Positions 36,608 through 46,285 of a stretch of 64,000 nucleotides of DNA are shown in pieces. Source of the DNA: Mycolicibacterium peregrinum (lineage in GTDB: Bacteria; Actinomycetota; Actinomycetes; Mycobacteriales; Mycobacteriaceae); the NCBI RefSeq assembly GCF_001665625.1, contig NZ_LZSY01000053.1, positions 1 to 64,000 on the forward strand, in the 5' to 3' direction. The position numbers and the translations under genes are program-made. The notes under the pieces were generated by a model. It worked only from the letters and a program-made list of their open reading frames with translations. It was not told the origin of the DNA and ran no database searches. The first letter of the stretch is position 1. The number at the start of each line of letters is the position of its first letter.

Positions 36608-37255
36608 GTGCGGTTGAGCCGAGACGAGCGCGAGCGGGTGTTCGCGGCGGTGGCCGACGAGCGCCGGTCGATCGCCACCCTGGTCGAGGGGCTCGATGCC
36701 GACCAGTTGGCCACACCGAGCCTGTGCGCGGGCTGGGACGTCAAGACGGTTGCGGCTCATCTGGTCAGCGATTTTACCGACGGGTTCTGGGGATTCCTGG
36801 TCAGCGGTATCCGCCACGGTGATATCGACCGCGGCATCGATGCACTGGCCCGCCGCCGGGCCCAGGCGTCAGCTGCCGAGATCGCCGAGACGCTCCGTCG
36901 TCGCGCCGACTATCGGCTCAGCCCGCCCATCACCGGCCCGTTGTCGGGACTGACAGATGTGTTGGTGCACGGCGCCGATATGCGCATCCCGCTGGGACTT
37001 CCGCATCAGCCCGATCCTGAGCACGTCGCTCGGGTGCTCGATTTCCTCACCAGCCGAACACAATTCGGGTTCTTCCCACGTAATCGCCTGCGTGGTATCG
37101 CGCTACACGACGAGGATACCGGGCGCACATGGGGGGAGGGCCGGGCCGTCTCCGGTCCGGGCGTTGCGATCATGCTGGCGGTGTGCGGTCGCACCGTCGC
37201 GTTCGACGGCCTGTCCGGCCCTGGACTTCTTGCCCTGGACTCGCGCCTGCACTAG
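36608..37255 (+). CDS. DinB-fold maleylpyruvate isomerase family protein (mycothiol-type)
   Basis: A 215-residue protein starting at GTG. It has the actinobacterial pattern (ERERVFAAVADERRSIATLV; SLCAGWDVKTVAAHLVSD; LTDVLVHGADMRIPLG) of the mycothiol-dependent maleylpyruvate isomerase superfamily: four-helix DinB fold with metal-binding His in AAHL and VHGAD. Members transfer or use mycothiol; the substrate is unknown. Likely co-transcribed with the preceding helical protein. Confidence 0.87.
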   Translation: MRLSRDERERVFAAVADERRSIATLVEGLDADQLATPSLCAGWDVKTVAAHLVSDFTDGFWGFLVSGIRHGDIDRGIDALARRRAQASAAEIAETLRRRADYRLSPPITGPLSGLTDVLVHGADMRIPLGLPHQPDPEHVARVLDFLTSRTQFGFFPRNRLRGIALHDEDTGRTWGEGRAVSGPGVAIMLAVCGRTVAFDGLSGPGLLALDSRLH

Positions 37256-37399
37256 CGCAGCGAGCTCTTCACCACCCATTTCGTTGCGTTTTCGTCCGGC
37301 GGTCGAGGTTTGCTCCTTAAGCTGACGACGACCACCAGATCCTGTGGCCATTCGAAAACTTCGAAAGGCCGGACGATGACAGCTGCCAATAGGTTTCCG

Positions 37400-37422
37400 A
37401 CACGTGTACCGCGGTCACGTGT
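37400..37422. promoter_or_regulatory. Palindromic operator candidate upstream of mmpS-mmpL
   Basis: ACACGTG (37400-37406) and CACGTGT (37416-37422) are perfect inverted repeats nine bases apart, with a near-palindromic ACCGCGGT core. It lies 73 bases before the mmpS start. The form suits a TetR-family dimer of the type that controls mmpS/mmpL pairs, but no tetR gene is adjacent. Confidence 0.5.
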
Positions 37423-37494
37423 TCGATGGCCTTGGGAAATCGGTCGGGTCAGCAGGTGGCCGAAGGTTGCATTGGTCAACTTCGGGAGGCAGGG

Positions 37495-37923
37495 ATGCTG
37501 ACAAAAATATTCCGGAAGGTCTGGCTGCCGATCGCCATCGTGGTTGCCCTGTCCGTCGGCTTTCTCACGGTGTCGCACCTGAGGACGATCTTCGGTGCGC
37601 ATCCGGTGCTGGTCACACCGATCGGCGCTGACACCGCGGAGAAGTTCAATCCCAAGGTCGTCACCTATGAGGTGTACGGCTCGGGCGGTACGGCGGTGAT
37701 CAACTACAAGGATCTTGACGGAATTCCACAGCGTGCCGGAACCGTGGGGCTGCCCTGGAGCCTGACGTTGACGACTACGGCCCCCTCGGCGTCACCGAAC
37801 ATCTTGGCCCAGACCGACGGCGACAGCATCGGTTGCCGAATCACCGTCGATGACGTCGTCAAGGACGAGAGGACGGCTACCGGAGTGAACGCACAAACCT
37901 TCTGCCTGGTGAAGGCAGCATGA
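37495..37923 (+). CDS. MmpS-family membrane protein
   Basis: A 142-residue accessory protein of an MmpL transporter. One membrane helix at residues about 10-28 ([18 protein letters not shown]) is followed by an extracytoplasmic beta domain with the family marks [27 protein letters not shown] and two Cys (CRITVDD and FCLVKAA). The ATG at 37495 follows GGGAGGCAGGG; a longer frame from 37426 has no family similarity. It overlaps mmpL by four bases. Confidence 0.92.
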   Translation: MLTKIFRKVWLPIAIVVALSVGFLTVSHLRTIFGAHPVLVTPIGADTAEKFNPKVVTYEVYGSGGTAVINYKDLDGIPQRAGTVGLPWSLTLTTTAPSASPNILAQTDGDSIGCRITVDDVVKDERTATGVNAQTFCLVKAA

Positions 37924-40817
37924 GCGCGCCGGTAGACGATGCGCCAACCGCTCCCGTTCCAGGCCGGCGTCACCAGTCGCGGCCGGTCATCCCCCGGTTC
38001 ATCCGGATTTTCGCTGTCCCGATCATCGTTATCTGGATCGCCTTGATCGCGATTCTCAACACCGTCGTGCCCCAACTTGAGGAAGTGGGCAAGATGCGGT
38101 CGGTGTCGATGAGCCCCAACGATGCGCCGTCGATGATCGCCATCAAACGTATCGGCACGAAATTCGAGGAATACCGCAGCAGTAGCTCGGTGATGATCGT
38201 GATCGAGGGACAGGACAAGTTGGGTGCCGACGCGCACGCCTACTACGACAAGATGATCCGCGACCTGCGCGCCGACACCAAACACGTAGAGCACGTGCAG
38301 GACCTGTGGGGCGACTCGTTCACGGCGGCGGGAGCCCAGAGCGTCGACGGCAAGGCCGCGTATGTCCAGGTTTACCTCGCGGGCGATCAAGGCGAGGCAT
38401 TGGCCAATGAATCGGTGGACGCCGTTCGTCAGATCGCCGAGGAGAGCCCGGCGCCGCCGGGGGTCAAGGCGTACGTGACGGGCGCGGCGGCGACGAGCTC
38501 GGATCAGAACAGGATCGGCGACGAGAGCATGCGGATGATCGAGATGGTCACCTTCGGGGTCATCATCGTCATGCTGTTGGTGATCTACCGATCCGTGACC
38601 ACCACGCTCCTCCTGTGCGTACTGCTCATCGCCGGACTGGCGGGTGCCAGTGGGCTGGTCGCATTCCTGGGTTACTACAACGTCTTTGGCCTGACAACCT
38701 TCGCGACGAACATGGTGGTGACCCTGGCCATCGCCGCGGTGACCGACTACGGGATCTTCCTGGTCGGCCGATATCACGAGGCGCGCCGAGCCGGCGAGGA
38801 TCGAGAATCGGCGTACTACACCATGTTTGAAGGGACTGCCCACGTCGTACTGGCCTCGGGCCTGACCATCGCGGGCGCCACCTTCTGCCTTCACTTCACC
38901 CGGCTGCCCTACTTCCAGACGATGGGCTTCCCCTTGGCCGTCGGTATGGCGTTCGTCGTCGCGACAGCGCTGACGTTCGGAACCGCGCTGATCTCGATAG
39001 CCAGCCGCTGGGGCAAGTTCCTGGAGCCGCGCGGGAAGTCGAAGGCCAGAGGGTGGCGCCGGGTCGGCACCGCGGCGGTCCGCTGGCCCGGCCCGCTGCT
39101 GGTGTTCGCGGTGTCGGCGTGCCTGCTCGGTCTGCTCGCCCTGCCCGGCTATCACACCATCTACAACGATCGGAGATATCTGCCCCCTGATGTGTCGGCG
39201 AATGTCGGTTACGCGGCTGCGACCAGACACTTCTCCGAGGCCAGGATGAATCCCGACGTGATGATGATCGAGACGGACCACGATCTGCGGAATCCAGCTG
39301 ACTTCCTGGTGATCAACAAGATCGCCAAGGCGCTGGCGCAGGTGCCGGGCATCGCCCAGGTGCAGACCATCACCCGCCCCGACGGCAAACCCATTGAGCA
39401 CTCGACGATCCCGTACACACTCAGCCAGAGCGGCACGGGCCAGATCATGGGCAACGACTACCAGCAGGGGGTCATCGACAACATCCTGGCCCAGGCGGGC
39501 GAGATGCAGACCTCCATCGACACGATGCAGAAGATGCAGTCCATCACCCAGCAGATGGCTGCGGTCACCCACAGCATGGTGCAGAAGACGAAGAAAACCT
39601 CGACGGATACCAATGAGGTTCGCGACCACATTGCCGACTTTGATGACTTCTTCCGGCCGATCCGAAACTACTTCTATTGGGAGCCACACTGTTTCGATAT
39701 CCCGGTGTGCTGGGCGTTGCGGTCGATATTCGACACTCTCGATGGAATCAACACGTTGTCTGACGACATTCAGGATCTCGTACCCGACCTGGAGCGCCTG
39801 GACGCCCTGATGCCGCAACTGGTCGCATTGATGCCGTCGATGATCCAGTCGATGAAGAACCAGAAGCAGATGATGCTCAATCAGTATCAGGTTCAGAAGA
39901 CGCAGCAGGACCAGACCATGGCGCAGCAGAAGGACAGCACCGCGATGGGAGAGGCGTTCGACAAAGCCCAGAACGATGATTCGTTCTACATTCCCCCGGA
40001 AGCGTTCGAAACCGATGATTTTCAGCGAGGCATGAAGCTGATGATGTCGCCGGATGGAAAGGCCGTGCGGTTCACCATCATTCATGAAGGCGACCCGCTG
40101 ACGCCCGAAGGCACGTCCCGTTCCGAGCTGCTGAAGAACGCTGCGGCCGCGGCCATCAGGGGAACACCGTGGGAGGGATCCTCGGTCTACCTCGGCGGTA
40201 CCGCGGCGATGTTCAAGGACATGCAGCAGGGTGCCGACTACGACTTGTTGATCGCGGCAACGGCTGCGCTGATGTTGATCCTCATCATCATGATGATCCT
40301 CACCCGGGCTCTGGTGGCCGCGGCGGTCATCGTCGGCACCGTGGTGGTCAGCTTGGCCACCGCCTTCGGACTCTCCGTGGTGATATGGCAGCACATCGTC
40401 GGGATACCGCTGCACTGGATGGTGCTACCGATGTCGGTCATCGTGCTGGTGGCCGTCGGCGCGGACTACAACCTGTTGCTGGTGTCGCGGATGAAAGAGG
40501 AAATCCATGCCGGGTTGAAGACCGGCACCATTCGCGCCATGGGTGGCAGCGGTCCGGTGGTCACCGCCGCGGGGCTGGTGTTCGCGTTCACCATGGCTTC
40601 GATGGCGGTCAGCAAGCTGATCGTGATCGGCCAGGTCGGCACCACCATCGGCCTGGGCCTGATGTTCGACACGTTCGTCATCCGGGCGTTGATGACACCG
40701 TCGATCGCCACTCTGCTCGGGCGGTGGTTCTGGTGGCCGCAGCGGGTGCGGCCGCGCCCGCCGCGTTCCCCATGGCCCAAGCCCATCCAGCGAGATCCGG
40801 CGGAGGTGGCGTCGTGA
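37920..40817 (+). CDS. MmpL-family RND transporter
   Basis: A 965-residue MmpL exporter with the usual layout: helix 1 near residues 23-46 ([18 protein letters not shown]), a large periplasmic loop, helices 2-6, a second long loop with heptad-like Gln/Met-rich segments ([18 protein letters not shown]), and helices 7-12. The Asp-Tyr pairs of the proton relay are present in [12 protein letters not shown] and [12 protein letters not shown]. Such pumps move lipids, glycolipids or siderophores across the membrane; the cargo cannot be told. ATG overlaps the mmpS stop (ATGA), so the two are coupled. Confidence 0.95.
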   Translation: MSAPVDDAPTAPVPGRRHQSRPVIPRFIRIFAVPIIVIWIALIAILNTVVPQLEEVGKMRSVSMSPNDAPSMIAIKRIGTKFEEYRSSSSVMIVIEGQDKLGADAHAYYDKMIRDLRADTKHVEHVQDLWGDSFTAAGAQSVDGKAAYVQVYLAGDQGEALANESVDAVRQIAEESPAPPGVKAYVTGAAATSSDQNRIGDESMRMIEMVTFGVIIVMLLVIYRSVTTTLLLCVLLIAGLAGASGLVAFLGYYNVFGLTTFATNMVVTLAIAAVTDYGIFLVGRYHEARRAGEDRESAYYTMFEGTAHVVLASGLTIAGATFCLHFTRLPYFQTMGFPLAVGMAFVVATALTFGTALISIASRWGKFLEPRGKSKARGWRRVGTAAVRWPGPLLVFAVSACLLGLLALPGYHTIYNDRRYLPPDVSANVGYAAATRHFSEARMNPDVMMIETDHDLRNPADFLVINKIAKALAQVPGIAQVQTITRPDGKPIEHSTIPYTLSQSGTGQIMGNDYQQGVIDNILAQAGEMQTSIDTMQKMQSITQQMAAVTHSMVQKTKKTSTDTNEVRDHIADFDDFFRPIRNYFYWEPHCFDIPVCWALRSIFDTLDGINTLSDDIQDLVPDLERLDALMPQLVALMPSMIQSMKNQKQMMLNQYQVQKTQQDQTMAQQKDSTAMGEAFDKAQNDDSFYIPPEAFETDDFQRGMKLMMSPDGKAVRFTIIHEGDPLTPEGTSRSELLKNAAAAAIRGTPWEGSSVYLGGTAAMFKDMQQGADYDLLIAATAALMLILIIMMILTRALVAAAVIVGTVVVSLATAFGLSVVIWQHIVGIPLHWMVLPMSVIVLVAVGADYNLLLVSRMKEEIHAGLKTGTIRAMGGSGPVVTAAGLVFAFTMASMAVSKLIVIGQVGTTIGLGLMFDTFVIRALMTPSIATLLGRWFWWPQRVRPRPPRSPWPKPIQRDPAEVAS

Positions 40818-40832
40818 GGCGGCGTCAGCGGG

Positions 40833-41864
40833 TCAGCTGAAGCGGATGTTCAGCGTCGCCAGGCCGAAGATCTTCTTTCCCTCGGATTTCGCCGCGACCA
40901 GGATGACGCCGGTGCGGGTCTCGGGGTCCAGCGACTTGATCTTTCCGCTGAACTCGATATCGCAGCCCTCCTTGGCCGACACGATCGCCGGCTGGGACAA
41001 CCGCACCGCGTAGCGGGTGACGGCACCGGGGTCGCCCGACCACGCGGAGACGAAGCCGGCGCCGAGCCCCATGGTGAGCATGCCGTGGGCGATCACGTCG
41101 GGCAGCCCGGCAAGCTTGGCGATGTCCTCGTCCCAGTGAATCGGGTTGGCATCGCCGGCCACGCCGGCATAGTTCACCAGGTCGCCGCGCGACAGCCGGG
41201 TGTGGTGCACCCCAAGTTCGTCGCCGACCTTGAGGTCGTCGAAGGACAGGGTTCCGGGCGTGCGGGTGAGGCCGCCTTCGGAGATCCGTACTTCGCCTTC
41301 GGGGCGCACGGTCTTCACATAATCGTCATCGGATGCGCCGATACCGGAGAAGTCGACGTCGTGCATCATCGCGTTCTGGACGGCGGTCATCGTCGCCGGA
41401 TTGATGTCGTCTGCGGTGACGCCGACGACGGTGGTGTGCAGGGTGTGGACCCGCTCGCCGGCGGTGTCGGTGAAGGTGTTGGTGACGGTGATCATGTCGC
41501 GGCCCGCGATCCTGCGAACCGCCGTCAATTCGATGTCGATCTTCAGTTCGTCACCTGCCACGATCGGCCGATGCTGCTCGAAGACCTCTTCGGTCTGCAG
41601 GTAGGTGTCGTACCCGACGACCACCGATTCGAACATGCGCCGGTTGCAGGCCATGGCCGGGGTCGAGGTGAAGGTCAGCGGCGCGACCAGCCCGGCGTAC
41701 CCCAGCTTCGCCGCGGCGTCGACGTCCCAGTGTGCGGGGTGATAGTCCTGCACGGCACGCGCGTACTCGCGTACCTTCTCGCGGCCTACCAGGTAGAGGC
41801 CGTCCGCCTCGTAGTAGTGGCCGACGCGGGCTTCGAGCGCCGATGCTTCTGGTGCTGCGGTCAT
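40833..41864 (-). CDS. Fused double-hotdog (3R)-hydroxyacyl dehydratase (HadA/HadB-like)
   Basis: A 343-residue protein with two hotdog domains. The first (residues about 10-150, VGHYYEADGLYLVGREKVRE; HPAHWDVDAAAKLGYAGL) is FAS1-type dehydratase-like, the second (about 200-343) is MaoC-like with the hydratase motif YAGVAGDANPIHWDED, with the catalytic Asp and His. Fusions of this kind in mycobacteria dehydrate (3R)-hydroxyacyl thioesters during long-chain fatty acid synthesis. The ATG at 41864 is preferred; a TTG at 41876 would add four residues. Convergent with mmpL. Confidence 0.88.
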   Translation of the reverse strand: MTAAPEASALEARVGHYYEADGLYLVGREKVREYARAVQDYHPAHWDVDAAAKLGYAGLVAPLTFTSTPAMACNRRMFESVVVGYDTYLQTEEVFEQHRPIVAGDELKIDIELTAVRRIAGRDMITVTNTFTDTAGERVHTLHTTVVGVTADDINPATMTAVQNAMMHDVDFSGIGASDDDYVKTVRPEGEVRISEGGLTRTPGTLSFDDLKVGDELGVHHTRLSRGDLVNYAGVAGDANPIHWDEDIAKLAGLPDVIAHGMLTMGLGAGFVSAWSGDPGAVTRYAVRLSQPAIVSAKEGCDIEFSGKIKSLDPETRTGVILVAAKSEGKKIFGLATLNIRFS

Positions 41865-41964
41865 GGATTTGCTCAACTTTTCTATCGGCTGTTCGCTGAA
41901 GCCGACGAAAGCACACTAACGTCTGTGCGGCACCTGGCGTAAAACCGGCAGATAAGGTTCGCCT

Positions 41965-43182
41965 ATGTCCGGCCTCGATAATCCCGAGCTCGTGTCTGCC
42001 TATGCTGCCCAGTTCAACCGGCACGTTCTCGGCAGGCACGCGGTGGCCTCGCCGCTGGGGCTGTGGCTGTTGTTGGCGTTGGTGGGACCCGCCACACACG
42101 GAACTGCCCGCCGCGATCTGGAGGCCGTGCTCGGCACGACCGTCGATGATGCCGCCGCGCGGGCCCGCGCCCTCTTGAGTGATCCGCACCCGGCGGTGTC
42201 CGCGCTTGCGGCGGTGTGGGACCGCAACCTCGGGCCGGCGTTCGACGACTGGGTTCGCACGGTGCCCGATGTGGTGGACCGGGGCCCGGTGCCGGATCAG
42301 GCGCAGGCCGATGCCTGGGCGCAGGCGAACTCGAACGGGTTGATCGATGAATTCCCGCTGCAGCTCGACGAATTGACCAGGCTGGTACTTGCCTCGGCAC
42401 TGGCCACCGATATCGGCTGGGCGCGACCGCTGGGCACCACGAATGAATTGGGCGGGGTCTTCGGTACGGCGATCGGTACGGCGTTGATGCTCTCGGAGGG
42501 GATCCAGCTGATCGTCGAGACCGCCGCCGCCGGTCTGGTCGCGGTGGCTGCACCGCCCTCGTCGTCGGCGCTCGACGTCTTCAGCGTGATCGCCGCGCCC
42601 GACGTCGCGCCCCACGATGTGGACATGGCGGCACACCAGGTGGCGGCGATGCTGCGGGGCGACGAGCACGGCGCGCGCCGGGTCCCGGTCGAGGAATTGG
42701 CCGACGGCCACGCATGGACGGTGACCGACCGACGCGAACGCCGGGTCGGGGGCCCGGACGTTCACGCCGAGTGGCGTAGTTGTCTGCCGGCCTGGTCGGC
42801 GACCAGCGACCACGACCTGAAGGACGCTCCCGGCATCGCCCCGGTGTTCGACACTCTCCGCGGCTTCGCGAGGCGCGAGGATCTGCCGGTGGAGTTCACC
42901 GCCAAGCAGTCGGCCGTGGCGTCGTATACGAGGGAAGGGTTCAAGGCGGCGGCGGTGACAGCCTTCGACATGGTCGCCGGATCGGTGCCGCAGTTCCACG
43001 AGGTTCTGGTGCGCCGGATCGAGATCCGGTTCAACCGACCGTTCGCGGTGCTGGCGTGCGCGGACCGCTCGAACGGGCCGTCGCCGTGGCGCGGTGTGCC
43101 GGTGTTCAGTGCCTGGGTCGCCGAGCCGCAGGAGACCGTCATCGAGGCGGTCGGTGCACCGCAGCCAGTCGCTGTTCGATGA
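41965..43182 (+). CDS. Serpin-like protein
   Basis: A 405-residue protein of serpin length. The N-terminal RHAVASPLGLWLLLALVGP, then ATHGTARRDLEAVLG, resembles the serpin SPLSI...LGARGNTxxEL...LG segment. Near the C-terminus, EGFKAAAVTAFDMVAGSVP (residues 324-342) has the small-residue pattern of the serpin hinge (EGTEAAAAT), followed by a strand, FNRPFAVLA (356-364) and WRGVPVFSAWVAEP, like the conserved FxxxRPFxxxI...xxGxVxxP ending. The similarity is by eye. If real it would be a suicide inhibitor of proteases or a non-inhibitory relative; the segment that would be the reactive loop is short. No signal peptide. It overlaps the convergent padR gene by 44 bases. Confidence 0.68.
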   Translation: MSGLDNPELVSAYAAQFNRHVLGRHAVASPLGLWLLLALVGPATHGTARRDLEAVLGTTVDDAAARARALLSDPHPAVSALAAVWDRNLGPAFDDWVRTVPDVVDRGPVPDQAQADAWAQANSNGLIDEFPLQLDELTRLVLASALATDIGWARPLGTTNELGGVFGTAIGTALMLSEGIQLIVETAAAGLVAVAAPPSSSALDVFSVIAAPDVAPHDVDMAAHQVAAMLRGDEHGARRVPVEELADGHAWTVTDRRERRVGGPDVHAEWRSCLPAWSATSDHDLKDAPGIAPVFDTLRGFARREDLPVEFTAKQSAVASYTREGFKAAAVTAFDMVAGSVPQFHEVLVRRIEIRFNRPFAVLACADRSNGPSPWRGVPVFSAWVAEPQETVIEAVGAPQPVAVR

Positions 43183-43714
43183 CGGCCAGCGCCCGGTTCG
43201 CCCAGTCGATGTTCTCTTCCTCAAACCGGATTCCGCGTAGCAGCGTCAGGTAGGGGCCGATGCGGCCGGCCTCGGCGAGGTAGGCGTCTTCGGTGCGTCC
43301 GGCCAGGAGGTGGTCCTGGCCGCGCCGGTAGCGCGCGAGCTTGGCGGTAGCCCATTGGCGGCGTTCGGCGAGCGCGGCGCGGACGGCCTCGATGTTGCCC
43401 GAATCAACGGCCTGGATCTGTACCAGGAGGTCTTCGCGGATAGCGCCTGGCTTCGGCGGCACCTCGGTGAATTCGAGCAAGGCCTTGCGACCCGCGTCGG
43501 TCAGCGAGTACAGGCGCTTGTTCGGTCGCCGGTCCTGCTCGACGAGCCGCGCTTCGATCAGCCCTTCGGCGGACATGCGGTCCAGTTCGCGGTAGAGCTG
43601 CTGGGGCGTTGCCATCCAGAAGTTGGCGACTGACGCGTCGAACCCTTTGGCCAGGTCATAGCCCGATGCCTCGCCGTCGAGGAGCGTGGCCAGGATTGCG
43701 TCGCGTAACGCCAT
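43139..43714 (-). CDS. PadR-family transcriptional regulator
   Basis: A 191-residue PadR regulator: winged helix at residues 1-80 (MALRDAILATLLDGEASG; ANFWMATPQQLYRELDRM; RPNKRLYSLTDAGRK) and a helical C-terminal dimer domain. Its last 44 bases overlap antisense with the end of the serpin-like gene. It is divergent from the SnoaL-like gene across 102 bases and could regulate it, an inference from position. Confidence 0.9.
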   Translation of the reverse strand: MALRDAILATLLDGEASGYDLAKGFDASVANFWMATPQQLYRELDRMSAEGLIEARLVEQDRRPNKRLYSLTDAGRKALLEFTEVPPKPGAIREDLLVQIQAVDSGNIEAVRAALAERRQWATAKLARYRRGQDHLLAGRTEDAYLAEAGRIGPYLTLLRGIRFEEENIDWANRALAVIEQRLAAVHRPPR

Positions 43715-43750
43715 GAGCCGATGCTAGCAGCAATGCGAATAATCAAAATG

Positions 43751-43780
43751 TTGACTATAAGAATGGGGCGCGCCTACCAT
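43751..43780 (+). promoter_or_regulatory. Promoter candidate of the SnoaL-like gene
   Basis: TTGACT (43751-43756) and TACCAT (43775-43780) are 18 bases apart and fit a SigA-type -35 and TANNNT -10. The start codon is 36 bases downstream, preceded by GAGGAGGTG. The site lies in the padR divergent region, where a PadR operator would be expected. Confidence 0.4.
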
Positions 43781-43816
43781 CGCCGCTAGTCGATGAATGG
43801 GTTGAGGAGGTGTCAT

Positions 43817-44227
43817 ATGCATCCGTTCCGGGAGGCAGTCGAGGCGCGTGACGAGGCTGCGATCGAGGCATTGCTGGCAGACAACGTGGTGTTCACCAGC
43901 CCGGTGGCGTTCAAGCCGTATCCGGGCAAGCCGATCACCGCGGCGATTCTTCGCGGTGTCATGCGGGTGTTCAAGGACTTTCGCTACATTCGCGAGATCG
44001 CCGATGGCCGCGACCACGCCCTGGTCTTCGAGGCCACGGTGGATGGCAAGAAGATCACCGGGTGCGACTTTCTGCATGTCGATGACGAAGGCAAGATCGA
44101 CGACTTCATGGTGATGGTTCGGCCACTGTCGGGAGCCACCGCACTGTCCGAGGCGATGGCTGCGCAATTCGAACAGATCAAACAGGAAGCGGCAGAACAG
44201 ATTCAGCGAGAGTCCACCACTGCTTGA
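43817..44227 (+). CDS. SnoaL-like (NTF2-fold) protein
   Basis: A 136-residue NTF2-like protein: MHPFREAVEARDEAAIEALL, then FTSPVAFKPYPGKPITAAI, and the strand HALVFEATVDGKKITGCDFL with HVDDEGKIDDFMVMVRPL. Such proteins are small cone-shaped enzymes or binding proteins; the substrate is unknown. The ATG at 43817 has a strong GAGGAGGTG site, so a longer frame from 43793 is rejected. Divergent from padR. Confidence 0.87.
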   Translation: MHPFREAVEARDEAAIEALLADNVVFTSPVAFKPYPGKPITAAILRGVMRVFKDFRYIREIADGRDHALVFEATVDGKKITGCDFLHVDDEGKIDDFMVMVRPLSGATALSEAMAAQFEQIKQEAAEQIQRESTTA

Positions 44228-44228
44228 T

Positions 44229-44276
44229 GAGCGGCTCGCTCACGGCTCGATCAGCGGCCCGCTCACGGCCTGATCA
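44229..44276. repeat. Short imperfect direct repeat at the lipase gene end
   Basis: GAGCGGCTCGCTCACGGC followed by TCGATC, and AGCGGCCCGCTCACGGC followed by CTGATC, are near-identical neighbours of about 23 bases. The second overlaps the stop codon of the lipase-like gene, the first lies in the gap. It looks like a local slippage duplication. Confidence 0.5.
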
Positions 44277-46113
44277 GCGTCCCCGCATCCGACGCCGCCT
44301 TCTTCAGTTCCGGAATCGTCATGTCGGCGTAGTCGGCGTTCACCGGTCCCGACGCGTTGCCCAGCCACGGCACCACGCCGGGATCCGGGTCGACGCCCAG
44401 GTGGTAGGCCTGGATGCCGGGCAGGTGGTACTGGAGGAAGTTCACCAGAATGTCGGCGACGAAGATCGCGGCGCCGATCGGCCCGGTGCTCAGCAGCGCG
44501 GCCGAGTTCGCCAACGGGATTGCGGCTTCGGGGTTGCCGATCATCACGATCGACCCGTAGTGCGGCTTGCTGCCTCCACCGGGCACGTACTCCGGCATGA
44601 ACGGCTGCAGTCCGGGCAGGTCGGTGGAGAAATAGGCCGCGGTGTCGCCGTAGGTCAGCACGTTGACGAACCCGGAGTCGGCGCCGTTGCCCGGCACCGT
44701 GGTGTTGAGGCCAGGGCTTTCGAAACCGACACCGCCGACGCCGGTCTGCTGCGCAACGTACGCGGCTTCCCATCCGCCGAGTGAGTGCCCGGTGACGAAG
44801 ATGTCTTCCTTGCGGTAGCCCTGCGCGATCGCGGCGGCCTCCACCTCCTGCTCGAAGGCCACCGAGTCGAGGAAGGCCTGGGGTGGGGTGTCGGTGAAGA
44901 TCACCTGCGTATCGGCGATCACCTGGGAGATCGCGATCAGCGGGTTGTGCAGCAGGTTCGTGCCGCCCGTCGTGCCCTGGTAGGCGATGATGATCTGGCC
45001 GTCCGGTGTCACCCAGGCCTTGCCGGACATACCGGTCAGCACATTGGTCGACTGCATCTGTTTGCCGTTGACCACGAACGGTTTCAGGTCGCCCGGGGTA
45101 CCGCCCCACACGTACGCGGCGGTCGCGGCGTTGAGGAACTGCGACACGGTCGGGGTCTTGCCGGTGGTGGGCCCGTCATACGTCATCGTGGGCGGCACCG
45201 GTTGCGCGGCAGGAGTTTTGGTCAGCCCCAGCTGTCCTTCGATCTCGCGGAACGCCGCGAAGAGGGCGTTGTTGATCGGTGCGAAGTCGAGCGGGCTCTT
45301 CGGCCCGTTGGCGGACACGGTGATGTCCAGCACCTGCAGCACCGTGTTGACGATGCGGCCGGGCAGCTCGGCGATCTTGGCGATCGGCGAGAGCGGCTCA
45401 GGGGGCTTCGGTGTGGTCTTGGTTGTCGTGGTGACCGCGGCGACCTTGGCGGTCAGCGGGATCGCCTTCGCGCCGGTGTCGGGGGCGGTCCGGACGATCG
45501 CGGTGAGATCCGGCAGCGTGGCCTTGATCGCCGGGGCTTGAGCCGATGTCGGTGCAGATGCCTGCGCCCGCGACGGCGTGGCGTCCGGGAGCGCTGACGA
45601 CGTGATCGCGGCCAGGCGTTTCGGGGTGGCTCGCGGGGAGAAGTCGGACTTGGCCGGCTGCGTGCCGACGGGCTGGACCGGAGCGGTGGGCCTGATGTCG
45701 CGCAGCTTCCCGCGGACGAAATCGGCAATCGACTCCTGCTGCGGCGCCGAAGAATTCGCCTTGGAGGCGATGGGGGACCGTACGGCGGATGTGTCGTCGT
45801 CTTCGTCCGACGAGGTCGGCGCGGGGGATGTGGTGCCGGCGGCCGGGGTCTTGGGCGAGGACGCAGATGTCTTGCCCGGCCGATTGCCGCGACGGTCGGT
45901 CGGCTTCTTGGGGCCGTGGCCGGATCCCGCGCTCGAATGGCTCGACGACTGGCCCGATGAGCCGGATGACCCGGAGGCGCTGGGGTCCGCCCAGGCAACG
46001 GTGTGCGCGCTGGTACCTGCGATCCCGACACCGATGCCGACGGCTATGACGGACAGGCTGTACCGCAGCGGTATGCGCTTGGCTGTTTTCGGGCAGCGTG
46101 AACCGTGCGCCAT
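44263..46113 (-). CDS. Secreted lipase-like alpha/beta hydrolase with long low-complexity linker
   Basis: From the ATG at 46113 (MAHGSRCPKTAKRIPLR), preceded by AAGGGGGAC, the product has 616 residues. Residues 1-42 form a long signal peptide. Residues 45-270 are Ser/Pro/Thr/Ala-rich and presumably extended. The catalytic domain starts near 300 and has IIIAYQGTTGGTN and the nucleophile elbow VTGHSLGGWEAAY of class 3-type lipases, followed by NVLTYGDTAAYFS and a late His. It would act on lipid esters outside the cell. The ORF can be read further upstream, but that part is antisense to arsR and the SRPBCC gene and is not coding. Confidence 0.85.
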   Translation of the reverse strand: MAHGSRCPKTAKRIPLRYSLSVIAVGIGVGIAGTSAHTVAWADPSASGSSGSSGQSSSHSSAGSGHGPKKPTDRRGNRPGKTSASSPKTPAAGTTSPAPTSSDEDDDTSAVRSPIASKANSSAPQQESIADFVRGKLRDIRPTAPVQPVGTQPAKSDFSPRATPKRLAAITSSALPDATPSRAQASAPTSAQAPAIKATLPDLTAIVRTAPDTGAKAIPLTAKVAAVTTTTKTTPKPPEPLSPIAKIAELPGRIVNTVLQVLDITVSANGPKSPLDFAPINNALFAAFREIEGQLGLTKTPAAQPVPPTMTYDGPTTGKTPTVSQFLNAATAAYVWGGTPGDLKPFVVNGKQMQSTNVLTGMSGKAWVTPDGQIIIAYQGTTGGTNLLHNPLIAISQVIADTQVIFTDTPPQAFLDSVAFEQEVEAAAIAQGYRKEDIFVTGHSLGGWEAAYVAQQTGVGGVGFESPGLNTTVPGNGADSGFVNVLTYGDTAAYFSTDLPGLQPFMPEYVPGGGSKPHYGSIVMIGNPEAAIPLANSAALLSTGPIGAAIFVADILVNFLQYHLPGIQAYHLGVDPDPGVVPWLGNASGPVNADYADMTIPELKKAASDAGTLIRP

Positions 46114-46248
46114 TATCGATGTCCCCCTTGACATTCCCCGACGTAGTCCGCATCCGCCGGTGACGGAAATGCCGGCCGCAGCGAACACATGCCGGCTCAA
46201 TATATATGACAACGTGTGATGCCAGTCACGAATCTCGGAACGAACCGC

Positions 46249-46279
46249 TTGACAACATACAACCAATCGGTTGTATATT
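46249..46279 (+). promoter_or_regulatory. arsR-SRPBCC promoter with palindromic operator
   Basis: TTGACA (46249-46254) and TATATT (46274-46279) form a -35/-10 pair with a 19-base spacer. The spacer holds a perfect palindrome ATACAACC-AATC-GGTTGTAT (46257-46276) that overlaps the -10, so a bound ArsR dimer would block transcription. The expected start point coincides with the GTG at 46286: a leaderless mRNA. Confidence 0.7.
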
Positions 46280-46285
46280 TGGGAG

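Noticed and set aside
37704..40415. Long open frame (903 codons) antisense to mmpS-mmpL
   Set aside because: Opposite strand of a clear MmpS/MmpL pair; its product is Arg/His/Asp-rich without domain features.
41551..43224. Antisense frame (557 codons) across the serpin-like gene
   Set aside because: The serpin-like frame and the dehydratase account for the DNA; the antisense product looks like random high-GC translation.
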